Of a stretch of DNA of 64,000 nucleotides, positions 9,142 through 18,227 are shown one piece after another (the stretch's first letter is position 1; the number at the start of each line of letters is the position of its first letter). The position numbers were made by a program, and so were the translations under genes. Where the stretch lies: positions 1 through 64,000 of the forward strand of contig CAYVCQ010000006.1 of the NCBI GenBank assembly GCA_964450405.1, in the 5' to 3' direction. Below the pieces are notes generated by a model. The model was not told the DNA's origin, did not search any database, and was given only the letters and a program-made list of their open reading frames with translations. This DNA is from WRGT01 sp964450405 (GTDB lineage Bacteria > Spirochaetota > UBA4802 > UBA5550).

Positions 9142-11025
9142 ATGATGGATACAGAAGATAGGGGCTCTGAAAAGAAAAAAATTTTTTTCCCCATCAGCAT
9201 GAAGTTGTTAATAATAATTTCCAGTATAGTTATGGTTTCACTCCTTGCTGTTACGGTCGCTGCAACATATTTCTTCAGAGCAGATAACAAACTCCGGGCA
9301 ATGGAGGATACTCTGAACTACTCATCACTGATATCAAAAAAAGTTTACACAGACTTAAGTTCAATCTCTGAAAAAGCAAGGATTGCCGCAATTAATCTGC
9401 AAAGAGGCTCCGGTAAAAGTTTGAGTGAAACAGCTGCATTTACAAATATGATATTTGCAGAGGATCACGATATGATTTTCATAGGAGTGATGGATAAAAG
9501 AGGAATAGATTCTCTCCGTTTTATGCAGAACAATAATTTTTTTCAAAGCAGAGGAATTAAGTCAGATTTCAAAATGATAATTAAAGCGGAATACGATAAT
9601 ATTTCAAGATCATTCGCAAGAGAATCTGTAGTATTTAATCCATCATTTTATTTTAATGAACCAGTAATCGGAATCTCTTTTCCATATGATCAGGAGGCAG
9701 GGAATTCGATTATTGTTATTTTTTATTCTATGAATAAGATACTCGAGTCTATAAGTACAGGGAGTGTTATAAACAGCTTTATTGTATCAGGCAATGGTGA
9801 TCTTATCGCTCACCGCGACAGGAGTCTGGTTAAATCAAAAACTAATTATGCCTCAATGTCTATTGTAAAGATGATGATGACCAGTCCTAATCCGAATGCT
9901 CAGATTTCATATGACGATGATAAGGGGGAAAAATTTCTTGGTGCATTTAGCAGAGTGAATTTTTCTGACACTGCAGTTATATCATATGTTAAAGAGGAGA
10001 TAGCCTTTGCTATGGTTTACAAAATTCAGAGGATAGTAATGTGGCTTACAGGTATTGTTCTGGCTGCATCGCTTCTTGTAAATTTTTTCTTTTCACGATC
10101 ATTAAGCCGTCCTATTATGAGACTGACCGAGGTATCACACCAGATTCAGGAGGGGCATTATGATGTTGAGATTTCATCTGAGTCGCACGATGAGATAGGT
10201 GAATTGACGGACTCATTTAAGGAGATGGCACATGGTCTGGCTGAACGGGAAAATATAAAAACTGCATTTGGTAAATTTGTAAACAAGCAGATTGCGGAAC
10301 TTGTAATGAACAATGACATAAAACTTGGCGGTGAGAAAAAAGATGTTGTTGTCTTTTTTTCTGATATCCGTTCTTTTACAGCGATATCGGAATTTCTAGA
10401 ACCGGAGGAGGTTGTGGAATTTCTTAACCAGTATATGACGAGGATGGTTAAGTGTATTACTAAAACAAAGGGAGTAGTGGATAAGTACATTGGTGATGCA
10501 ATCATGGCTGTTTGGGGTGCACCTGTAAGTTCCGGTAATGATGTTTTTAATGCGGTTAACGCTTCTCTAATGATGAGGGAGGAACTGTTAAATTTTAATC
10601 AGGGAAGAGGTGGAGATAAAAAACCTGTTATTCATATAGGATGCGGTATTCACTGCGGTCCAGTGCTTGCCGGTCAGATAGGATCTGAAGACAGAATGGA
10701 GTATACAGTCATAGGTGATACAGTAAATATTGCTTCACGGATTGAATCGCTTAATAAGGCATTTGCAACTGATGTACTGATTACAGAGGAAGTTGCCGCG
10801 AAGATTAAAGATAAATTCAGAATCGTTCCAATGCAGAAGATCAAAGTGAAAGGGAAAAGCGAACCTCTTCAGATATATGCAGTACTGGGACGATATGCAA
10901 ATTTTGATTCACCAAAGAATATAATTGAGCTCAGGAAGTTGATCGGCACAGAGAAGATGTTCAGGGAATCCGGAGGGAATGGTAAAAACAATGAAAAAGA
11001 AGTAAAATATGAAATCCTGGACTAG
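9142..11025 (+). CDS. Sensory class III adenylate/guanylate cyclase
   Basis: A 627-residue transmembrane receptor cyclase. Helix 1 (about 20-46), an extracytoplasmic Cache-like sensing region (about 47-290), helix 2 (about 293-316) and a HAMP domain (about 317-370) lead into the catalytic domain (about 395-590). The metal-binding aspartates are in FFSDIRSFT and IGDAIMAVWG. The Lys of VDKYIGD is the usual purine-selecting lysine, and YTVIGDTVNIASR carries the transition-state Asn/Arg. cAMP is the likelier product; specificity is inferred. CGGAG precedes the ATG. Its last 17 bases overlap the FecR gene, so the two are translationally linked. The cNMP-binding phosphatase at 6.2 kb is a plausible effector. 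Confidence 0.92.
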   Translation: MMDTEDRGSEKKKIFFPISMKLLIIISSIVMVSLLAVTVAATYFFRADNKLRAMEDTLNYSSLISKKVYTDLSSISEKARIAAINLQRGSGKSLSETAAFTNMIFAEDHDMIFIGVMDKRGIDSLRFMQNNNFFQSRGIKSDFKMIIKAEYDNISRSFARESVVFNPSFYFNEPVIGISFPYDQEAGNSIIVIFYSMNKILESISTGSVINSFIVSGNGDLIAHRDRSLVKSKTNYASMSIVKMMMTSPNPNAQISYDDDKGEKFLGAFSRVNFSDTAVISYVKEEIAFAMVYKIQRIVMWLTGIVLAASLLVNFFFSRSLSRPIMRLTEVSHQIQEGHYDVEISSESHDEIGELTDSFKEMAHGLAERENIKTAFGKFVNKQIAELVMNNDIKLGGEKKDVVVFFSDIRSFTAISEFLEPEEVVEFLNQYMTRMVKCITKTKGVVDKYIGDAIMAVWGAPVSSGNDVFNAVNASLMMREELLNFNQGRGGDKKPVIHIGCGIHCGPVLAGQIGSEDRMEYTVIGDTVNIASRIESLNKAFATDVLITEEVAAKIKDKFRIVPMQKIKVKGKSEPLQIYAVLGRYANFDSPKNIIELRKLIGTEKMFRESGGNGKNNEKEVKYEILD

Positions 11026-13081
11026 TATATTAATTATATGCTGTATATCATTTATGATATTCTGCTCATACTTTCTTTACAGAGAACTTACACTCCGGAT
11101 AGAAAAAAAAAATGGAGAGTCGATTGGAACAATTACTTTTAAAAAAAGAAGTGCTTCCAGAAGGTATACTGACAATGTAATATGGGAGGAGATTGAACAG
11201 GAGTCTGAAATTTTCAACTACGATGCGATCCGCACAATGGAATATTCTTCTGCTGTTATTTCTCTTAAAGATGGAACAAAGATTGAACTTGATCAGAATA
11301 CACTTCTTGTTGTAATCCTCAGCGATAAAGGTTTAGATATTAATTTTAATCAGGGTGGAGTTTCCGCAGAAAGCGGTTCGGGATCAGCAGGACCAATCAC
11401 TCTCAACTCAAAGGACGCAACGATTGCCCTTGATAAAGGTGGAATGTCAGTAAACAGCAGTGATGCCGGAATTAATATACAGGTCAACTCGGGAAATGCA
11501 AAAGTGGCTGTAGAAGGCAAGGAACTGAATATCACATCTAATGAGACGGCAACTTTGAAGAATGGAGAAGCTGAATCTAAAAAAAATTCTCTATTCCCGG
11601 AACTTCCAAAAAACAATTCGTATCTGGTTACATACGGTAAAACACTTAGTGTCAGATTGTCATGGAGGAGTGATACTCCCGGCGAAACCAGAGTGGAAAT
11701 ATCCCGCAACAGTGATTTCAAAAATATTTTTAAAAGCTACGTGTCTGTAAAATCGGCTGTAGATATAAATCTAAACGCTGGTGATTATTACTGGAGATTA
11801 GCCAGGGGCAATACAGTCAGTCATCCAGTAAAGTTTACAATACTATCAGACAGTAAACCTTTACTGATCTCGCCATATCCGGGTCAGAAACTGAAAATAG
11901 CAGAAGACACAAATCTTGTCACTTTCAGATGGGAGAAATCTCAGTATGCTCCGGCATATGAACTTATTGTAGCAAAGGATCGTATTATGACTGATAAGGT
12001 TTTAACTCTAACATCAAAGGTAAATATTATATCAGTACCCGGGCTGAAACCGGGAAAATATTTCTGGAGAGTTAGATGCATTTATCCCCCGGAAATATTA
12101 TCAGAAGTGGCGTTTTCAGATACGGATTTTTTTGATCTGGAAAAAATTACTTTTTCACAGGTTAAACCAGTTCCTCTGGATCAGGGTCCGATTTCAACCG
12201 CCGGTTCATTTAATCTTCACTGGAAGGGAGTGCCGGGAACCAAAAGCTATAATGTGGAAATCTCCACGGATGAAAAATTTATAAATATTATTGCTGAAAA
12301 AAAAACATCGGAAACATTTATCAAAATAGATCAAAAAATTACTGAAGGGAGATATTACTGGAGAGTAAGTGCGTTAAGCAGGGAGAATATTTCTTCGACA
12401 TCAATCACTGCTTCGCTGACATTGATAAAGCCGTTGCCAATAGTGGCCCTTACTCCATCGGCTGGTGAAGTGATATCCGGCAGACCTTCTTCAATAAATT
12501 TTTCATGGAGAGATCCAAACAGCGGAGACAGTTATCTTCTGGAAATATCTGACAGAAGTGATTTCAGAAGTATAAAGCAGAGTATAATGAGCACTGCGAG
12601 TGTTGTAGAGTTAAAGACTCCTGTTGAGGGGGATTATTTCTGGAGAGTACTGCTTAAAGATAGCTCCGGCAGAATTGTTACTCAGAGTTCAACCCGTGAA
12701 TTCGTAATTCCGGGGGAACTTAAAACTCCGGAACTGGTTTATCCAAAGGATAATGAGAAAATTATTCCAGGTTTAAAAAAACGGTTCAGGTTCGAGTGGG
12801 TCAGGACTGCTGGTGCTAATGAATATGAAATAGAAATTTATTTTCGCATTGCCGGGGTGGAGAAGCCTCTGACAATTTATACTTCGCGTGTTAATTATAT
12901 TGAAATAACTAACCCCGCAATTTTTAGTCCCGGATTGTATAGCTGGCGAATCAAAGCAAAACAGATGAAGAGCGGGAAACTCTCCGCTTATAAAGAATCA
13001 AAAAAATCCTTTTTTGAAGTTGAAGAGGTTGTTCTTTTACCGGCTCCGGTTGTAAAAAATCCAGGAGTTATTTTCAAGTGA
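11009..13081 (+). CDS. FecR-domain protein with five FN3/Ig-like repeats
   Basis: A 690-residue membrane-anchored envelope protein. One N-terminal helix (about 5-24) is followed by a FecR-like domain (about 35-180, with YDAIRTMEYSSAVISLKDGT and IELDQNTLLVV). A lysine-rich linker leads to five repeats of about 90 residues. Each repeat ends in the same strand: YYWRL, YFWRV, YYWRV, YFWRV, YSWRI. FecR proteins normally relay envelope signals to an ECF sigma factor, but none is encoded here; the partner seems to be the overlapping cyclase. It starts inside the cyclase gene and its TGA overlaps the next gene's GTG. Confidence 0.82.
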   Translation: MKSWTSILIICCISFMIFCSYFLYRELTLRIEKKNGESIGTITFKKRSASRRYTDNVIWEEIEQESEIFNYDAIRTMEYSSAVISLKDGTKIELDQNTLLVVILSDKGLDINFNQGGVSAESGSGSAGPITLNSKDATIALDKGGMSVNSSDAGINIQVNSGNAKVAVEGKELNITSNETATLKNGEAESKKNSLFPELPKNNSYLVTYGKTLSVRLSWRSDTPGETRVEISRNSDFKNIFKSYVSVKSAVDINLNAGDYYWRLARGNTVSHPVKFTILSDSKPLLISPYPGQKLKIAEDTNLVTFRWEKSQYAPAYELIVAKDRIMTDKVLTLTSKVNIISVPGLKPGKYFWRVRCIYPPEILSEVAFSDTDFFDLEKITFSQVKPVPLDQGPISTAGSFNLHWKGVPGTKSYNVEISTDEKFINIIAEKKTSETFIKIDQKITEGRYYWRVSALSRENISSTSITASLTLIKPLPIVALTPSAGEVISGRPSSINFSWRDPNSGDSYLLEISDRSDFRSIKQSIMSTASVVELKTPVEGDYFWRVLLKDSSGRIVTQSSTREFVIPGELKTPELVYPKDNEKIIPGLKKRFRFEWVRTAGANEYEIEIYFRIAGVEKPLTIYTSRVNYIEITNPAIFSPGLYSWRIKAKQMKSGKLSAYKESKKSFFEVEEVVLLPAPVVKNPGVIFK

Positions 13082-14169
13082 GTCCGTTTATGAAATGGAA
13101 ATGTATAATCGGCATTATTTTGATTTTTATTTTTGCTGATATTCTGTTTGCTTCAAATCGGCAAATTACATGGGATCCGGTTGCTGGAGCAGCAGGCTAT
13201 TATTTAGAGATTAAGGATTCTCAGGGTATGATCGTTGTAGACACAACAGTGAAAGAAAACTTTTTTGCAGTTTCAAAATTAAATCCGGGATCATACTCTT
13301 TCAGAGTAGCGACGATAAATATTCTTAATCAGAAAGGAGAGAATACACCATGGATAGATTTTGTTATTGAGAAACTTTTCATTCCGGTATTAAAGTCAGT
13401 ATCTCAGCGGCAGCTTCTTAGTTCCATTTTAAATAAAAATATTGTCGTAAGAGGAGAAAATTTTAAATCTGGAGGAAAACTTTTATTAAGGAGAAAAGAC
13501 AAAGAAATAGTACTGACAGATACACAAATAAATTCTGATAATGAAGCGGTGTTCAGCTATAAGCCTGATAAGTCATCGAAGGGGAATTACGATCTTGTCA
13601 TTGTAAATAGAGGGGAGGCTGAATCAGTTTTAAAGGATGCAATAGAAATAGTTGAAGCGGAGGCTGCTGAAACAATTTGCTATATCGGAGCAGCTTATCT
13701 CATTAATATATCCGTTGGAAAATGGTCCTATTATTATCCTCTATCATATACCGGAGCGGATATTTATTTTCAGTTTTCAGGAAGAAATATTGGTTTTGAA
13801 AATATACTTTTTGATGTTGAACTTGAAGCAGTGCGTTATAACAATGCTGATTCATTAAGAAAGAGTACATTTAGTTATGCGGCATTCGGTATAGGTTCCG
13901 GTTATTACTACCCCGTTCTAGTGAATTCTATTGAGTTATTTATGAAAATTCAGGGAGGGGGAGTGTATACATCTATAACACTTGATGAAGATTTTTCGGA
14001 TAATAGTGTTTCATCAATCGATATTTTTGCCATGGCTGCGGCAGGGGTCAGGGCATATTTAAGTGAAAGTTTTTTTATAGATTCAACATTCGGATTGAAG
14101 TCTGTTTTTTATACAGGTGCGGTTCTTCATGATATAAGAATATCACTTGGGTGTGGTACGAAGTTTTAG
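13078..14169 (+). CDS. FN3-like repeat protein with probable C-terminal outer-membrane barrel
   Basis: A 363-residue exported protein. GTG 13078 is chosen because AGGAG lies 10 bases upstream; ATG 13090 is the alternative. A signal peptide (about 5-27) is followed by one FN3-like repeat matching those of the upstream gene (WDPVAGAAGYYLEI to YSFRVA) and an IPT/TIG-like segment (about 112-205). The C-terminal half (about 210-363) has alternating aromatic strands and ends in Phe, like an outer-membrane barrel. GTGA overlap with the FecR gene makes a three-gene unit. A bridge from the outer membrane to the inner-membrane cyclase is inference. Confidence 0.7.
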   Translation: MSPFMKWKCIIGIILIFIFADILFASNRQITWDPVAGAAGYYLEIKDSQGMIVVDTTVKENFFAVSKLNPGSYSFRVATINILNQKGENTPWIDFVIEKLFIPVLKSVSQRQLLSSILNKNIVVRGENFKSGGKLLLRRKDKEIVLTDTQINSDNEAVFSYKPDKSSKGNYDLVIVNRGEAESVLKDAIEIVEAEAAETICYIGAAYLINISVGKWSYYYPLSYTGADIYFQFSGRNIGFENILFDVELEAVRYNNADSLRKSTFSYAAFGIGSGYYYPVLVNSIELFMKIQGGGVYTSITLDEDFSDNSVSSIDIFAMAAAGVRAYLSESFFIDSTFGLKSVFYTGAVLHDIRISLGCGTKF

Positions 14170-14210
14170 TGGTGATTTTTCCAGATTAAATTGTGTTGAT
14201 CAATAAAAAA

Positions 14211-14229
14211 AAAGCCCATAAAGGGCTTT
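14211..14229 (-). terminator. Intrinsic terminator of the STAS gene
   Basis: On the minus strand AAAGCCC and GGGCTTT form a 7-bp stem with a 5-base loop, followed by an uninterrupted T-run. It lies about 40 bases past the STAS stop codon. The plus strand lacks a T-run after the stem. Confidence 0.8.
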
Positions 14230-14266
14230 AAATAATAGGAAATGAATACAAATTGCATAAAACCAG

Positions 14267-14581
14267 TTATTCAAATTCATAATTGCTAAATGAAAAAAAC
14301 GTCTCCAACCCTGCCAGCTCAATACATCTATACATCTGTGAGTTGCAGTTTTTCAGACTGAGCTCTCTATGCTTCTGGGACAGTCCGTTTCTAATTCGTA
14401 TAAGCGATGCGAGGAGAAGTGAATTGATAACCGTCTCTTCCTTTAAGTCAATCACCATGTCGCGGCTATCGTTCTTAATGAATTCATCAACACTCTCTTC
14501 AAACAGCTTGAGATTGAATACGGCACTTTCACATTTTATTATGTAAATTCTTTCAGATTCACTATCTTTTATATCGAACAT
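14267..14581 (-). CDS. STAS-domain protein (anti-anti-sigma-like)
   Basis: A 104-residue single-domain STAS protein: MVIDLKEETVINSLLLASLIRI is the central strand-helix, and the LAGLETFFSFS end is typical. In classic antagonists the helix begins D-S-[ST]-G with a phosphorylated Ser. Here the site reads INSLL, so a Ser is present in an altered setting and switch control is uncertain. It could be a partner of SpoIIE-type phosphatases such as that at 6.2 kb. AAAGGA lies 9 bases before the ATG. It is monocistronic, with its own terminator. Confidence 0.75.
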   Translation of the reverse strand: MFDIKDSESERIYIIKCESAVFNLKLFEESVDEFIKNDSRDMVIDLKEETVINSLLLASLIRIRNGLSQKHRELSLKNCNSQMYRCIELAGLETFFSFSNYEFE

Positions 14582-14895
14582 CAGAATTTTTCCTTTATAC
14601 TAAATAATAAGCAGTTTAAAAATAGCACCTAGGATTCTCTGATTCATCAAAGAATAAAATATCTTATACTTAACGTTTTGAAAAAGCAAGACATCCGCTG
14701 ACGCATCAGAAAATGACCATAAAAAAGTTGGGATATACTGATTTTTTTGAAAATTATATGTAATTGAAGTGAATTTTAAAGGGGTTTGAAAAAATGAATG
14801 CTCACTTTCGTTAAGAAAAAATTCCGGATCCGATCCGGTTCAGGTGATGACCATTTAAAACAGTATTGATTAATAATTATAATCTTTGATTTATG
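14582..14895. other. Intergenic region between two leftward genes
   Basis: It contains the terminator of the upstream hybrid kinase gene (14815-14838) and must hold the promoter of the STAS gene. I could not pick a convincing -35/-10 pair. No small gene is seen. Confidence 0.35.
14815..14838 (-). terminator. Intrinsic terminator of the hybrid kinase gene
   Basis: On the minus strand CCGGAT-CGG-ATCCGG forms a compact 6-bp GC-rich stem, followed by AA and six T. It lies about 60 bases beyond the stop codon of the hybrid kinase. Confidence 0.65.
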
Positions 14896-17424
14896 TCACT
14901 CCGGCATACTCTCTCTGAACTCCCGGGGAGTTTTTCCTGTAAATTTTCTAAATGCGCGGTTAAATGTTCTTATGCTGTCAAATCCAGTATCCATACAGAT
15001 CCGGGTAATGGGATCATCTGTACCGGAAAGGCGTCTTTTCGCTTCACCAATACGGAGTTCTGCAATATAATCGCTCAATGTGCATCCGGTGTATTTGTTG
15101 AACATCCGGCTGAATGTATCCGGATTCATTTCTGAGGCTGATGCCAGATTCTCCCGGTTGAGATCATCAGTAAAATGTTCTTTAATAAATGTGCAGATCA
15201 ATTCAATTTTTTTTACTGCATCTTCGTTAGATGAATTTTTTCTGTTTTCCATGTGCTGTCTGAGTTTTGCACTCAGTTCATCATTTTTTCTCTGAAGACT
15301 GTTGCGTATTGCTTTAAGATTTATCTGGTTTCGTATACGGAGTTTCAGTTCATCGGAGTTGAATGGTTTTGTAACATAATCAGCGGCACCGAGTTCTAGT
15401 CCCTCATGTTTCATAAAGTCATCACCTCGTGCTGTGAGGAATAACGTAGGAATTCCGCTAAATCTTTCATCGGATTGCAACTGTTTAATAAACTCATGTC
15501 CGTCCATCTCCGGCATCATTACATCGGAAACAATAAGATCTATTCCATCATCAAGTTTGAGAATTTCAAGAGCCTCTATGCCGTTTGATGCTGAATGTAT
15601 AAAATAGTTATCTGCAAGAAGGAGTTTGAGGAAGCTGCGCATATCAGCATTGTCTTCAACAATAAGTATCGACGGGAGATCATCAGATGATATATCAGAT
15701 ATAGAATTAGTCTCCGGTGCCGGGTGTTTATCTGGAGATATGCTCATGCCTCTGGCGAAGGGTATGGATAATTTATTTTTAGTGATTTCACAAAATTCTA
15801 CATCTCTTCTGCCGGAGAGATGATCTTTGCCTCTTGGAATAGCTAAAGTGAATTCAGTTCCGTGATCATCGGGATATTCATCAATATGTCTGCTTTTTAC
15901 TGATACAGTTGCTCCATGAAGTTCGGCAATCTCTTTAACAATCGCCAGTCCTATTCCGGTACCTTCATAATTTTTTATTTCTGATAAATCCGCCTGACTG
16001 AAGCGGTTAAATATTGTTTCAATCTTAGAAGAGGAGATTCCTTTTCCGTTATCGATAAATTTCAAAACGATATTCTGAGAATTGCTTTCTACACAGAGAT
16101 TAATTAGTCCTCCCCTTTCTGTAAATTTGAATGAGTTTGAAAAGAAATTAGATATTATCCGCGAAAATTTTTCCTGATCAATAAATGCAGTTGCAGGCTT
16201 ATCGGGGAGTGTGCATTTAAGTTCTATACCTCTATATTCAGAGGCAGAATCCATTTCCGCACAATAGAACCGTACTGCGGTGCAGAGATCAGTTTCTGTG
16301 ACCTTAAGTATCATCATGCCAGCTGTTATGCGTGAAATATCAAGAAGATCGTTTATCAGCGAAAGAAGATTCCGGCTGTTTCTTTGAATCATCTCCAGAG
16401 AGCTTTCTTTAAGCGGTTCGCCTTTCATTGCCTCCTCAACAGGTGCAAGTATAAGGGTGAGAGGTGTGCGCAGTTCATGAGAGATGTTGTCGAGAAACCG
16501 GCTCTTGGCAATATTAGCAGACTCCGCTTCCTCCTTCAGTTTTGTCAGCTCTTTTGTTGCCAGATTAATTTTCCTGTGGAGCTGATAATTCCACCACCAT
16601 ACAGCAGCAACACCAATTAGTACTGTGATTATAACAATTATAGATACTATAAATCCCCAGGGTATCCGGTATTTAAAATTCCCTCCAGCCCATGTTCTTT
16701 CTACTACAAGTATTTCCGTTTCAGTAAATTTTTTAAAACCGGAATTTATCTGCTCCAGAAGATTGGAATTTCCGGCTTTTACAGCAGCAGATATTCCGTG
16801 AGTAAAAACCGGTTCCGAAGATTGAGTAAACTTTCTCCATAATCCCGATTCTTTCAGAAGATGATTTGCCAGAGAGGCATCGGCAATAAAGACATTTATT
16901 TCTCCCATCTCGGATGCTTCGATCAGTTCACGGACTGAATGTCTTATGAGTAAATTAATACCAGAATTAATTTTTTTTAAATTTTCTTTTTCATGATCCG
17001 TTATCCCGGTTCTGTAAGGTTTTATCTCGGTAAGGGTCTCTGCGGATGAGATTTTATTATTGCGGTAAATATAAAAATCAGAATGGTATATTTCTTCTGA
17101 TACTGCAAAATTATTCTTTGTTATTGCAGGGTGGTAGCCCATGATAACATCGATTTTATCAGTTTTTAGTAGTTCCTCTGCTTCACCGGGAGTTGTTATA
17201 ATATATTTAACGGATATGCCTGTTTTCTTTGACCAGAGTTTCCAGAGTTCAACATATAATCCAACAGGGCTGTTACTCCCGCTGTTATACTCAACGGGAG
17301 TATTATTTGTAATGCCTACCACGGTAATTACATTTTTCGTAGCAGCGAATGAAGCTGAAAGTATATTGAATAGAAAAAAAAGTAACGCTATAACAAAATA
17401 CCTGGAAGAAGTTTTAATTATCAT
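14896..17424 (-). CDS. One-polypeptide two-component system: solute-binding sensor, histidine kinase, receiver and AraC output
   Basis: An 842-residue membrane protein holding a whole signalling chain. A signal peptide (1-28) precedes a periplasmic SBP_bac_3-like domain (about 32-250). One membrane helix (about 262-284) leads to HisKA with the phospho-His in ISHELRTP (about 315). The ATPase domain has SNSFKFT, DNGKGIS and GTGIGLAI. The receiver (about 590-710) has acceptor Asp in LIVSDVMMPEMDG and Lys in VTKPF. The AraC-type DNA-binding domain (about 735-840) has two helix-turn-helix units. A bound small molecule would thus control transcription from the membrane. It overlaps the ECF-like gene by 11 bases, so ligand and transport substrate may be related (inference). 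Confidence 0.92.
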   Translation of the reverse strand: MIIKTSSRYFVIALLFFLFNILSASFAATKNVITVVGITNNTPVEYNSGSNSPVGLYVELWKLWSKKTGISVKYIITTPGEAEELLKTDKIDVIMGYHPAITKNNFAVSEEIYHSDFYIYRNNKISSAETLTEIKPYRTGITDHEKENLKKINSGINLLIRHSVRELIEASEMGEINVFIADASLANHLLKESGLWRKFTQSSEPVFTHGISAAVKAGNSNLLEQINSGFKKFTETEILVVERTWAGGNFKYRIPWGFIVSIIVIITVLIGVAAVWWWNYQLHRKINLATKELTKLKEEAESANIAKSRFLDNISHELRTPLTLILAPVEEAMKGEPLKESSLEMIQRNSRNLLSLINDLLDISRITAGMMILKVTETDLCTAVRFYCAEMDSASEYRGIELKCTLPDKPATAFIDQEKFSRIISNFFSNSFKFTERGGLINLCVESNSQNIVLKFIDNGKGISSSKIETIFNRFSQADLSEIKNYEGTGIGLAIVKEIAELHGATVSVKSRHIDEYPDDHGTEFTLAIPRGKDHLSGRRDVEFCEITKNKLSIPFARGMSISPDKHPAPETNSISDISSDDLPSILIVEDNADMRSFLKLLLADNYFIHSASNGIEALEILKLDDGIDLIVSDVMMPEMDGHEFIKQLQSDERFSGIPTLFLTARGDDFMKHEGLELGAADYVTKPFNSDELKLRIRNQINLKAIRNSLQRKNDELSAKLRQHMENRKNSSNEDAVKKIELICTFIKEHFTDDLNRENLASASEMNPDTFSRMFNKYTGCTLSDYIAELRIGEAKRRLSGTDDPITRICMDTGFDSIRTFNRAFRKFTGKTPREFRESMPE

Positions 17425-17989
17425 TCATTCTAACGGCATAACCCTGGTTGGCAGGATTAAGGTTTCTTATGATAAAAAAAGCAATTAGAACACTAATACT
17501 TTTATCTATCAGATTGGCCGGGAGTCTGATAAGAAAAGAACTTGTAAAAAGTTTGTAACCTGCGTTCATGAGGGTTATTATAGAGAGATCAATCTTCGCC
17601 CCTGTAACACCTCCGAAAACAAAGTATGCCACAATAGCACCGCTAAAAGCGCTAAGTACTGATACAGATAAAATGCAGATTGACAGACTTTTATATTCTA
17701 AAAAACCGTACTTTTTTACGATAAAACCGGTTGTTACACCAATTATTATATTTACAATACTGAATGGTATATTAACCGGATTGTGAGTTACGCCCAGTAA
17801 AAGGTTTGATGCTAAACCTGTCAGGGCTCCCACAACTGGACCGAGAATTGCAGCAGAGAGGATTGTCCCTGTGCTATCGATGAACAGGGGAAGTTTTACA
17901 TAAAATTTAATAAAATTTATTAGAAAATATCCTGATATATTGAGTAAAATGCCCGCCAGGAACACAAGCAAAAGAATTCTGTTTTTCAT
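17414..17989 (-). CDS. ECF transporter S-component-like membrane protein
   Basis: A 191-residue integral membrane protein with about six helices and the LFIDSTGTILSAAILGPVVG pattern of ECF (energy-coupling factor) substrate-binding S components. The ATG at 17989 is chosen because AAGGA lies 6 bases upstream; a more distal ATG at 18061 would put coding sequence into the structured leader. No ECF ATPase or T subunit lies nearby, so it either uses shared modules elsewhere or acts as a ligand-binding membrane sensor for the overlapping hybrid kinase. Substrate is unknown. It has its own promoter and a leader RNA with stable hairpins. Confidence 0.7.
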   Translation of the reverse strand: MKNRILLLVFLAGILLNISGYFLINFIKFYVKLPLFIDSTGTILSAAILGPVVGALTGLASNLLLGVTHNPVNIPFSIVNIIIGVTTGFIVKKYGFLEYKSLSICILSVSVLSAFSGAIVAYFVFGGVTGAKIDLSIITLMNAGYKLFTSSFLIRLPANLIDKSISVLIAFFIIRNLNPANQGYAVRMNDN

Positions 17990-18125
17990 ATTATATCCTT
18001 GATGTTGAATTTGTCTAAAAAAGAAATCCCAAAAAACCATTTCGGGGAAAACAGGGAACACTGTGGGGTTTGGAAAGGTGCTGACGCCCTTAACCCCGGT
18101 AAAGATCCTATCATCGGTACTATCT
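17990..18125 (-). promoter_or_regulatory. Structured 5' leader of the ECF-like gene, possible riboswitch
   Basis: About 136 bases of untranslated leader fold into a strong nested hairpin. GGGGTT pairs with AACCCC (6 bp), and inside it AAGG pairs with CCTT around a 9-base loop (minus strand, about 18096-18064). A second small stem, ACAG/CTGT, follows. Near the end a GAAAT/ATTTC stem precedes six T, a weak terminator-like element. GC content is clearly higher than in the flanks. ECF S genes are common riboswitch targets, but I cannot match this sequence to a class I know. Confidence 0.5.
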
Positions 18126-18131
18126 ACTTGT

Positions 18132-18160
18132 AATATAATACAAAATCTCTACCGGGTCAA
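18132..18160 (-). promoter_or_regulatory. Promoter of the ECF-like/hybrid kinase unit
   Basis: On the minus strand TTGACC (18160-18155), 17-base spacer and TATATT (18137-18132) form a near-consensus sigma-70 promoter. The start point is predicted near 18125. Confidence 0.65.
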
Positions 18161-18227
18161 TTTAAATTTTTTTTGTGGAATAGTCTGTATCAGGGAGTGT
18201 TATAGAAATGAGTAAAAAGCTTAATTG

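Noticed and set aside
17990..18061. N-terminal extension of the ECF S-like gene
   Set aside because: It lies in the structured leader, its residues do not look like a membrane helix, and AAGGA supports the ATG at 17989.
18062..18120. Match of the leader to a TPP riboswitch
   Set aside because: The plus strand shows a GGTGCTGACGCCC string that looks superficially similar, but the CUGAGA and ACCUGAUC motifs are absent and it is on the wrong strand.
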